Below, one piece after another: positions 19,029-23,924 of a stretch of DNA of 23,924 nt. A program made the translations under genes and the position numbers. The notes under the pieces are model-generated. The model was given only the letters and a program-made list of their open reading frames with translations, did no database searches and had not been told where the DNA came from. The stretch comes from a virus, in IMG/VR virus record IMGVR_UViG_3300042923_000650, positions 1-23,924 of that record; one strand, written 5' to 3'. Position 1 is the stretch's first letter. Each line of letters opens with the position of its first letter.

Positions 19029-19044
19029 CCTAACTCACGTTAGG
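19029..19044. promoter_or_regulatory. Palindromic operator candidate CCTAAC-N4-GTTAGG
   Basis: Perfect 6-bp arms with a 4-bp centre at the 5' end of gene 18447-19019. Half-sites resemble the CTAACGCG repeats at 4333-4356. Position next to the start codon is typical of an autoregulatory operator. Confidence 0.55.
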
Positions 19045-19118
19045 AGCTATGCGCGATGGCGTATGCGCGTATTGACACGCGAAAGCGCGAGTGATTAGGC
19101 GGCGTTGTAGGAAACCGA

Positions 19119-19154
19119 AAAGGCCCCGCCCTCAGTGAAGAGAGCGGGGCCTTT
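19119..19154 (-). terminator. Intrinsic terminator after dNMP kinase gene
   Basis: Perfect 11-bp stem AAAGGCCCCGC / GCGGGGCCTTT with a 14-nt loop, just past the stop at 19158. It is followed on the minus strand by TCG, in the shared GGCCTTTTCG style. Confidence 0.88.
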
Positions 19155-19157
19155 AGG

Positions 19158-19826
19158 TCAGGAATAGGTGGACATGATGGCGCGGATACCGCGCGCGAGG
19201 TCGTCGAGCGTGCCGTCGTTCACGAGCTCGTGGTCGACCTCATAGCCGTCGAGCGCCGTTTCCGACTCGTGGAGGTCGTCGGTCGGGAGGCCCGGGCGGA
19301 TGACGCGGATGAGGATGCCGCCGTAGCTCTCGATGAGCTCGGCCTCGTTGGGGAAGCGGACATCGGTGAACGCGAGGAGCTCGTGCCAGTGGTGCGACGG
19401 GATGAGGCGCGCCGAGTGATCGTCACGCACGAGGCGCACGAAGTCGAGGGCCTTGCGGATGCGGAGGTCGGCGAGGGCGACCCACGTGGAGCCGCCGACG
19501 AGCTCGTCGAGGCCGTGCTCCTTACCGAGCGTCTCGCGCACGCCCTCGGTGCCGAGCTTCTGGAGGATGCGGCGCACCTCGGGATAGCGCTCCTTGGCGA
19601 GCTCGTAGCCGAGCGCGTCGAGGGCCTCGGTGTAGTGGACGGCGCGCACCCGATAGGGGCCGTCGAGCTCGTGGCCGACGATGGGGTCGGCGGCCTCGGT
19701 GAGGGCGCGGAGGGGCGTGGCGAAGGCGGCGCGCTTGTAGCCGAGCTCGTGGACGAGGGTGTCGGCGGTCGAGTCCTTGCCTGAGCGCTTGATGCCGACG
19801 AGGCCGATGAGAGGGAGTGATGTCAT
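19158..19826 (-). CDS. Deoxynucleoside monophosphate kinase-like protein, 222 aa
   Basis: N-terminal P-loop GIKRSGKDS (residues 11-19) followed by the switch of a nucleotide kinase: GYKRAAFATPLRALTEAAD, then a lid-like basic segment. The central KLGTEGVRETLG and VRFPNEAELIESYGGILIRV segments match phage dNMP kinases (T4 gp1-like), which phosphorylate dNMPs for replication. It has no Shine-Dalgarno; the GGCGGTCT box of family 2 element E ends 8 nt before ATG 19826, so a leaderless transcript is predicted. Single-gene unit between terminators. Confidence 0.82.
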   Translation of the reverse strand: MTSLPLIGLVGIKRSGKDSTADTLVHELGYKRAAFATPLRALTEAADPIVGHELDGPYRVRAVHYTEALDALGYELAKERYPEVRRILQKLGTEGVRETLGKEHGLDELVGGSTWVALADLRIRKALDFVRLVRDDHSARLIPSHHWHELLAFTDVRFPNEAELIESYGGILIRVIRPGLPTDDLHESETALDGYEVDHELVNDGTLDDLARGIRAIMSTYS

Positions 19827-19831
19827 GTGGG

Positions 19832-19863
19832 GGTAGACCGCCAGGAGGAGCCGCCGTGCCCAC
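19832..19863 (-). promoter_or_regulatory. Family 2 element, copy E, leaderless arrangement
   Basis: Minus strand GTGGGCAC (19856-19863), 13-bp spacer, GGCGGTCT (19835-19842), then 8 nt to the ATG at 19826. Same geometry as copy C. Confidence 0.63.
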
Positions 19864-19870
19864 GCCGAAA

Positions 19871-19893
19871 GGCCCCCTCACGAGGAGGGGGCC
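19871..19893 (-). terminator. Intrinsic terminator after Cys-rich gene
   Basis: 9-bp stem GGCCCCCTC / GAGGGGGCC, 5-nt loop, followed on the minus strand by TTTCGG. It ends the unit at 19908-20213 and lies just upstream of element E. Confidence 0.85.
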
Positions 19894-19907
19894 GGGGGAG
19901 GGTGAGC

Positions 19908-20213
19908 TCAGAAGCAAGCGTCGCCGTTAGGGCTGACGTGAGTGGCGCGGCGGCCCGTGACGCTGACGACCTCGACGGAGTTGTCGGCGAAGAAGTCGAC
20001 GCGGGCGACCTTCTCGGTGGTCGTGACGCTCGCGGTGCCCGTGTTGTTGCCGTGGCAGAGCCAGCACGTCCAGTCGCACGGCTTGAAGTCGGAGGCCGAG
20101 CGCGGGATGACGTAGGCGTTGTTGACGCGGCGGGGTCGGGTGCAAAAGTCGACCTTGGCGTAGGTGGTGAAGGCGTAGTCGGTGCCAGCGGCGGGAGCGG
20201 TGTGGGTCGTCAT
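19908..20213 (-). CDS. Hypothetical Cys-rich protein, 101 aa
   Basis: Begins MTTHTAPAAGTDYAFTTYAK. A beta-rich fold is predicted with the cluster PCDWTCWLCHGNN (C-x3-C-x2-C-H) in the middle and further cysteines at C27 and C100, compatible with metal binding. The ATG at 20213 lies exactly 7 nt after the TACCGT box of a family 1 promoter, and there is no Shine-Dalgarno. Single-gene unit. No family recognised. Confidence 0.8.
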   Translation of the reverse strand: MTTHTAPAAGTDYAFTTYAKVDFCTRPRRVNNAYVIPRSASDFKPCDWTCWLCHGNNTGTASVTTTEKVARVDFFADNSVEVVSVTGRRATHVSPNGDACF

Positions 20214-20220
20214 GTGCCCC

Positions 20221-20249
20221 ACGGTACACGCGTTTACACGCTCGCGCAA
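20221..20249 (-). promoter_or_regulatory. Family 1 promoter with embedded operator (copy 4), leaderless
   Basis: Minus strand TTGCGC (20244-20249), 17-bp spacer with GTGTAAACG (core 20232-20239), TACCGT (20221-20226), 7 nt to the ATG at 20213. Confidence 0.78.
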
Positions 20250-20265
20250 GTCGACAACGCCGAAA

Positions 20266-20295
20266 GGCCCCCGCCTCGGTGAGGAGACGGGGGCC
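20266..20295 (-). terminator. Terminator after lysis cassette
   Basis: 8-bp stem GGCCCCCG / CGGGGGCC with inner CCTC/GAGG pairing, followed on the minus strand by TTTCGG. A GTGTAAACG site lies 4 bp upstream of it, over the stop codon of the holin-like gene. Confidence 0.88.
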
Positions 20296-20298
20296 AGA

Positions 20299-20307
20299 CG
20301 TTTACAC
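20299..20307 (-). promoter_or_regulatory. GTGTAAACG site overlapping the holin-like stop codon
   Basis: The TAA stop of the gene ending at 20302 lies inside the repeat. It sits just before the terminator, the same layout as at 3299-3307. Likely stoperator-like. Confidence 0.65.
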
Positions 20308-20577
20308 GCTCGGGACGAGAGAGGCGGAGCCGTTGCCCGCGCCGGATGCCGCGACGCCCTTGAGGAGCGACGTGAGGGCCGCGACGCCCGCGCCGACGGC
20401 CAGCGCCGCCCACGAGTCGCCAGCGATGAGGTTGAAGCCGTCGAGGGTCAGGACGGCCAGCGCGCCGCCAGCGGCGGAGGTCGCCACGCGCTCGGCGAGG
20501 TCGAGCCAGAAGCGGCCGGTGAAGAGGGGACGACGTGCGGCGTCGCGGAGCTCGGCGAGCTCGTTACGGGTGGACAT
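20302..20577 (-). CDS. Holin-like membrane protein, 91 aa
   Basis: Starts MSTRNELAELRDAARRPLFT. It has a basic amphipathic start and two hydrophobic segments (about 37-56 and 59-80: ATSAAGGALAVLTLDGFNLI, SWAALAVGAGVAALTSLLKG), a pattern like r1t-type holins. It follows the endolysin and a second small membrane protein, supporting a lysis role: pore formation that releases the endolysin. Start at 20577 has AAGGAG about 6 nt upstream. Its stop codon lies inside a GTGTAAACG site. Confidence 0.75.
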   Translation of the reverse strand: MSTRNELAELRDAARRPLFTGRFWLDLAERVATSAAGGALAVLTLDGFNLIAGDSWAALAVGAGVAALTSLLKGVAASGAGNGSASLVPSV

Positions 20578-20587
20578 GAGGGGCTCC

Positions 20588-20794
20588 TTAGGGGATGAGT
20601 GCGTTGGCGATCTGGCCGAGGCCAGCACCGAGGACGGTGGCGGCTCCTGCGGCGACGAAGACCTTGCGCTCCAGCGAGCGGAGGCGCACCTCGTGGTCGT
20701 CGCCTCGTGTGAGGGCGGTGTCGAGCTTGACCTCGACCCGAGTGAGGAATGCGACGAGGGCCGCGTCCTCACTCGGGGGCGTGGCGAGGGTCAT
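20588..20794 (-). CDS. Second small lysis-associated membrane protein, 68 aa
   Basis: Reads MTLATPPSEDAALVAFLTRV, then a charged coiled-coil-like helix (EVKLDTALTRGDDHEVRLRS) and a hydrophobic C-terminus (KVFVAAGAATVLGAGLGQIA). This resembles XhlA-type proteins, which have a heptad helix and a C-terminal anchor. It overlaps the endolysin stop by one base (TAATG at 20792-20796) and precedes the holin-like gene by 10 bp. It may assist or restrain the holin. Confidence 0.7.
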   Translation of the reverse strand: MTLATPPSEDAALVAFLTRVEVKLDTALTRGDDHEVRLRSLERKVFVAAGAATVLGAGLGQIANALIP

Positions 20795-21534
20795 TAGATG
20801 CCCAGCGCGGCGCGCGTCTTGGGGCCGACGATGCGGTCGGGGGTGAGGCCGTGCTTGCGCTGGAAGTCGGCGAGGGCGGCCGAGCTCTTGCGGCCCCACA
20901 CGTTGTCGACGACGAGGCCGTAGCCGAACTTGTTCAGGGCGGCCTGGTACTCGGCGAAGGAGTCACGCGCGTACCGCTTGGGAGCGTTTACACGCGCCCA
21001 CTCGCGGTCGTGCGCGGCCTGCGTGGCCGGTCCCCACACGCCGTCGGCGGCGACGCCCAGGTAGGTCTGGTAGCGCTTGATGGCCGCGACCGTCGCCGGT
21101 CCCGGGATGCCGTCGACCTTGAGCTTCTCGCCGCGCGCGAGGTTGAGGTGGTTCTGACGCTGAGCCGTCGCCTCGTCGCGGGACAGGACGGCGGCCGGGG
21201 CCGGGCTCCAGCCCTTGAAGGTGTAGTGCACCTTGTCGCGCGTGCCGAACCACTCGAAGCCGAACTCCTCCAGCTTGGCGCGGTCGTCGGTGTAGTTGAA
21301 CACGTCGACCGCGATGCCGCCGTCCTTGACGTGCGTGGACTCCTCGGCGGGGCGCATGGGGATGAAGATGCCGGGCTCGCCCGCGTCGAAGCGGCGGATG
21401 AGGTCGTTCTGCTCGGCGACCGTGCGCCCGGCGCTGTTGATGCGGATGACGCCGTGCTTGTCTTCGAGCGCGTTGATGGCGGCGGCGGCGTCGTCACGAA
21501 GCCACATGCCGGGGTGATTCTTGAGGGATGCCAT
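20794..21534 (-). CDS. M15-type peptidase endolysin with two peptidoglycan-binding repeats
   Basis: 246 aa. The N-terminal catalytic domain has the zinc residues of the M15/VanY-like peptidases: H68 and D77 in STHVKDGGIAVDV and H103 in HYTF, so it probably cuts the peptide stem (an L-Ala-D-Glu or D,D-type peptidase). Two C-terminal PG_binding_1-like repeats follow: LKVDGIPGPATVAAIKRYQT through GVWGPATQAA (about 138-174), and ALNKFGYGLVVDNVWGRKSS through FQRKHGL..VGPKTRAAL (about 199-245). AAAGGACA upstream of ATG 21534 is the ribosome site. A GTGTAAACG site is inside (codons Arg-Val-Asn-Ala). Confidence 0.9.
   Translation of the reverse strand: MASLKNHPGMWLRDDAAAAINALEDKHGVIRINSAGRTVAEQNDLIRRFDAGEPGIFIPMRPAEESTHVKDGGIAVDVFNYTDDRAKLEEFGFEWFGTRDKVHYTFKGWSPAPAAVLSRDEATAQRQNHLNLARGEKLKVDGIPGPATVAAIKRYQTYLGVAADGVWGPATQAAHDREWARVNAPKRYARDSFAEYQAALNKFGYGLVVDNVWGRKSSAALADFQRKHGLTPDRIVGPKTRAALGI
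20985..20993 (-). promoter_or_regulatory. GTGTAAACG site inside endolysin gene
   Basis: Exact repeat on the coding strand inside the endolysin gene. No promoter boxes at fixed spacing. Candidate intragenic stoperator. Confidence 0.5.
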
Positions 21535-21563
21535 GGTGGGCGTGTCCTTTCATGGGGACGGGA

Positions 21564-21595
21564 GAGGGCCGCCTCTCGCGTGAGAAGCGGCCCTC
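21564..21595 (-). terminator. Terminator between tail and lysis units
   Basis: GAGGGCCGC / GCGGCCCTC 9-bp stem with inner TCTC/GAGA pairing. It lies after the FN3 tail protein stop (21610). Confidence 0.8.
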
Positions 21596-21609
21596 AGGGT
21601 CGGAGTGAG

Positions 21610-22713
21610 CTAGCCCGCGGTGACGAAGGTGCCGTCGAGCTCGGGGTCGATGAGCACCTGCACGACCTCGTAGGTGGAGCCATTCCAGTAGTGGAGTACG
21701 ACAGGCTCGGCGACGTTCGTAGCCGGGTCGATGAAGTAGAGCGCCGAGAGGGTCGTCGCCGAGGCGCTGGCGCTCCACGGGCTCGTGCCGCCGCTGTTGG
21801 TAGCGCGGACGCGCGCCCAATACTTGGTTGCCGGTGAGCGGCCCGTGAGGACGTAGGGGGATGCGCTGTCTGACGCCGAACCCGTGCCCGAGGTGAACCC
21901 GCTATTGGTCGCCCACTGCACCTCGTAGCCCGTGATGGTGAGCCCGTTGTTGTCGGGCGCGGTCCACGAGATGGTGAAGCGGTCGGGGCCGATGGCAGAG
22001 ATAGTCGGCGCGGCCGGGGCCTCGGGCGGGCCGGGCTGGGTGTACGCCACCTGTGCCGACTCGCCAGAGTAGCCCCCGCTGTCGGCGGAGCCGTTGTGTG
22101 CGAGGACGCTCCACACGTAGCGCTTGTTCGGCGTGAGGCCGGTGACCACGCGCGACGTGTTGTTCTGCGAGGAGACATCCGTGTATGCCCCGTTGGTCGT
22201 GTCACGGCGGCGGAGGAGGTAGGCGTCGATAGCCGCACCGCGGTCATCGGTCGACGCGCTCCACGACACCCGCACACTCGTCGGCGTGGCCTGCGAGAAC
22301 GTCGGGGTGCCCGGCGTGCTCGGCCGCTTGGGGATGCGCGGGGGAGCCTCCTCGGGGACCGTGACCGAGCCGTCGCCGATGCTCGTGTGGCTCGTGTCGA
22401 TGTTGGCCGTGCTGTTGAAGCTCGGGCCGTAGCCGTTACCATCGGCCCCCACGTCGAACGTCGTGTTGAGGAGCCAGATGTCACCCGTGCCCGGCGAGGG
22501 GATCGTGAAGGAGCCGCTCCACCCGTGCCCGAGGGACGTGGATGCGCTCCAATACTGCGTAGCGCCGGACCACGAGCCGTACCCGTTGCCCTTGTAGACC
22601 ACGTGGATGCGGTAGCGGGTGAAGTTGGCCGCGCCGTCCTGACCCTCGCGGTAGACGTTGATGTAGACCTGTTGGTTACCGGACCCGTTGAGGTTGCCAT
22701 AGCCCTCGGTCAT
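21610..22713 (-). CDS. Minor tail protein with two fibronectin type III domains, 367 aa
   Basis: The N-terminal region (residues 1-120) is Gly/Ser/Asn/Tyr-rich and beta-structured (GNGYGSWSGATQYWSASTSL), like a tail-tip domain. After the linker EEAPPRIPKRPSTPGTPTFS come two FN3 domains, about residues 130-228 (VRVSWSASTDDRG, VVTGLTPNKRYVWSVLAHNG) and 230-325 (FTISWTAPDNNGLTITGYEV, YWARVRATNSGGTSPWSASA). FN3 modules on phage tails are thought to aid weak binding to host surface glycans. It is three bases from the upstream gene stop and is probably co-translated with it. Confidence 0.88.
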   Translation of the reverse strand: MTEGYGNLNGSGNQQVYINVYREGQDGAANFTRYRIHVVYKGNGYGSWSGATQYWSASTSLGHGWSGSFTIPSPGTGDIWLLNTTFDVGADGNGYGPSFNSTANIDTSHTSIGDGSVTVPEEAPPRIPKRPSTPGTPTFSQATPTSVRVSWSASTDDRGAAIDAYLLRRRDTTNGAYTDVSSQNNTSRVVTGLTPNKRYVWSVLAHNGSADSGGYSGESAQVAYTQPGPPEAPAAPTISAIGPDRFTISWTAPDNNGLTITGYEVQWATNSGFTSGTGSASDSASPYVLTGRSPATKYWARVRATNSGGTSPWSASASATTLSALYFIDPATNVAEPVVLHYWNGSTYEVVQVLIDPELDGTFVTAG

Positions 22714-22716
22714 CGC

Positions 22717-23409
22717 TTAGCCCCTCTTGGCCCACAGGAGGGCCGTGCCCGCGGCGGGCTGAGTCGTCGAGACGGCGATGCCGAGGTTGGCGAGGAGTGC
22801 GAGGCTGATCGAGGTGGCCCCTGTCCCACCCGAAGCGACCGGGACAGGCGCGCCGGTCGCGCCGAGGCCCAGTGCGGAACGGAGGGCCGTGAGCGTCGAG
22901 ACACCCGTCCCACCCTTGGACACCGGGACGAGTCCCGCGCCGAGCCCGGCCCACAGCGGGACAGTGCGCCGGTCGGTGACCTTCTCGGCGGTGATCGAGA
23001 CGACGCCGCCCGTGACGAGCACGTTGGCGACGGGCCACTCCCACACGCCAGCGGGGTCTTGCGTCAGCGTGGGAGCCACAGGGGACGCCGACACGGAGCC
23101 CGAGACAACGGCGGTCTTGATGATGGGGGTGCCCGTGCGGTCGAGGCGCTTGACGATGGTGTCGATGCGCGAGGTGCCCGAGGCAGGAGCGGCGGCGATG
23201 GCGACCGCCTCACTCGCGGAGTCACCGCCGAGGATGCCGCGGATGATGGCCTCACCCGCGGCGACGGTCACAGTCATCCCCGAGCCGTTGGCAGAGACGG
23301 CGAAGCCGCCCGAGGTCGTGGCACCGTCCGGGACGAAGGCGGCGACGAGGTTGGACCACTGGACATCCTGGAGGCCAGTGAGGGCCTTGGGGTATGCGTA
23401 AGCGGGCAT
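22717..23409 (-). CDS. Tail fibre/minor tail protein with GGTG repeats, 230 aa
   Basis: Begins MPAYAYPKALTGLQDVQWSN. The central part is beta-rich (GMTVTVAAGEAIIRGI; IIKTAVVSGSVSASPVAPTL) and the C-terminal part repeats KGGTGVSTLTALRSALGLGA and SGGTGATSISLALLANLGIA. The GGTG-x-L-x-LG repeat is typical of tail-fibre proteins. AAAGGAC precedes the ATG at 23409. It likely forms part of the adsorption apparatus; receptor unknown. Confidence 0.85.
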   Translation of the reverse strand: MPAYAYPKALTGLQDVQWSNLVAAFVPDGATTSGGFAVSANGSGMTVTVAAGEAIIRGILGGDSASEAVAIAAAPASGTSRIDTIVKRLDRTGTPIIKTAVVSGSVSASPVAPTLTQDPAGVWEWPVANVLVTGGVVSITAEKVTDRRTVPLWAGLGAGLVPVSKGGTGVSTLTALRSALGLGATGAPVPVASGGTGATSISLALLANLGIAVSTTQPAAGTALLWAKRG

Positions 23410-23426
23410 GGAGTCCTTTCATGCGG

Positions 23427-23454
23427 AAGGCCGCCCGTGTAAACGGACGGCCTT
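23427..23454 (-). terminator. Terminator with the 9-bp operator in its loop
   Basis: Outer stem AAGGCCG / CGGCCTT, one mismatch, inner CCG/CGG and loop TGTAAA. The GTGTAAACG site (23437-23445) spans the loop and inner stem, so a bound protein would cover the terminator itself. Confidence 0.78.
23437..23445 (+). promoter_or_regulatory. GTGTAAACG site inside terminator loop
   Basis: Exact repeat, followed by G. It sits between two tail genes, where no promoter is evident. Confidence 0.65.
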
Positions 23455-23469
23455 GAGCGGAGTGGGCGT

Positions 23470-23924
23470 CTAGAGTTCGAGGTCGACGGGGTAGACACCC
23501 GAGATGTCGACGAGCCCGTTGGCGGGGATGGAGCCGGGGCCGCGGAGGGCGAGGGTGGCGTTGGACATGTACGCGCCGAGCTCGGGGTGAGCCGGGCCGA
23601 CGCCACTCGTGGCGGTGTTGTTGATGTTGAGCGCGAAAAGCGGTGCCGCACATTGCGGGAGGCCGCTGACGACAGTCAGGCCGCCCCCGAATCCGACGCT
23701 TGCCCCTGTCTCGTTCTTGAGCGTGAGGCGCACCGTACAGAACCCGCCCGACAGGAGGACGTAGGGCGACCCGGTCGCCACGCCTGACGGGTGCTCTCGG
23801 TAGATGCCCCAGCCTGATGCGGGGGTCGGTGCCGTTGCGGGCGCGTGGCGGGCCACGTTGATCCAGTTGGTCCACGCCGTGCCGGTCCACACGCGCCGGT
23901 AGTTCTTGACCATGTTGGCGTTCG
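23470..23924 (-). CDS. Tail protein, N-terminus beyond window
   Basis: The frame stays open to the right edge, and the first ATG inside (23913) has no Shine-Dalgarno, so the gene probably starts outside. The visible 151-residue part has NMVKNYRRVWTGTAWTNWIN, then a beta-rich region (SPYVLLSGGFCTVRLTLKNE) and ends DISGVYPVDLEL. It lies directly upstream of the GGTG tail protein and resembles the C-terminal part of actinophage minor tail or fibre proteins. No catalytic motif is visible. Confidence 0.75.
   Translation of the reverse strand, partial: NANMVKNYRRVWTGTAWTNWINVARHAPATAPTPASGWGIYREHPSGVATGSPYVLLSGGFCTVRLTLKNETGASVGFGGGLTVVSGLPQCAAPLFALNINNTATSGVGPAHPELGAYMSNATLALRGPGSIPANGLVDISGVYPVDLEL

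Noticed and set aside
19072-19100. Plus-strand TTGACA followed 17 bp later by TTAGGC
   Set aside because: A good -35 box but a poor -10 box, and no plus-strand gene follows before the next minus-strand gene. Likely chance or weak antisense promoter.
371-23454. CRISPR arrays or insertion sequences
   Set aside because: No regular repeat-spacer pattern, transposase or terminal inverted repeats found.

Overview
The window is a contiguous piece of a high-GC double-stranded DNA phage genome, most likely a siphovirus of an actinobacterial host. The evidence is a tight single-direction layout (every supported gene is on the minus strand), very G+C-rich DNA, many 1-4 base start/stop overlaps, minor tail proteins next to a holin/endolysin cassette, and actinophage-type genes: a DUF2637 membrane protein, a phiC31 gp3-like protein, a family A DNA polymerase without a 5'-3' exonuclease, a primase-helicase fusion, and an RNA ligase. 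No capsid, portal, terminase or integrase gene lies inside the window. The host genus cannot be fixed from the sequence.

Transcription runs right to left. From the right edge: (1) 23924-21610, tail proteins (a truncated one at the edge, one with GGTG repeats, one with two fibronectin type III domains). (2) 21534-20302, lysis: M15-type endolysin with two peptidoglycan-binding repeats, then two small membrane proteins (holin-like). (3) 20213-18447, three single-gene units: a Cys-rich protein, a dNMP kinase and a possible regulator. (4) 18246-15694, a seven-gene overlapping operon led by a Cas4/RecB-type nuclease, with a MazG-like protein and ending in a LAGLIDADG endonuclease. (5) 15497-15240, a single-gene unit. 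(6) 15150-11941, nine genes including an RNA ligase, three small proteins sharing a D-x-D-x-W...GLY motif, a membrane-anchored protein and a lipoprotein. (7) 11786-9809, gp3-like protein, glutaredoxin-like protein and a Holliday-junction-resolvase-like nuclease. (8) 9734-6844, primase-helicase and a small protein. (9) 6767-4376, a short tRNA-like gene, DNA polymerase and a small helical protein. (10) 4189-1, a sigma-factor-like protein, two Cys-containing proteins, an SprT-like metalloprotein, small proteins, a DUF2637-HTH membrane protein and a DUF4258-like partial gene.

The most striking content is regulatory. First, the 9-mer GTGTAAACG (core of the pseudo-palindrome CGTGTAAACG) occurs 14 times. 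Four copies sit exactly in the 17-bp spacer of near-identical promoters (TTGCGY-N17-TACNGT), four lie at or inside terminators, and six lie inside genes. This resembles the operator/stoperator silencing network of cluster A mycobacteriophages but with a different sequence. Three of the four promoters have their -10 box exactly 7 nt before an ATG, predicting leaderless mRNAs. Second, an unrelated two-box element, GTGAGCAC-N13-GGCGGTCT, occurs six times with invariant spacing, always on the coding strand and upstream of a gene. In two cases the second box ends exactly 8 nt before the ATG. It looks like a second, GC-rich promoter class, and the window encodes a divergent sigma-like protein that could read it. 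Fourteen hairpin terminators separate the units, many ending in a shared GGCCTT signature. Together these suggest a phage with two promoter regimes, one under a dispersed-site repressor. All functional links are inferences from sequence.
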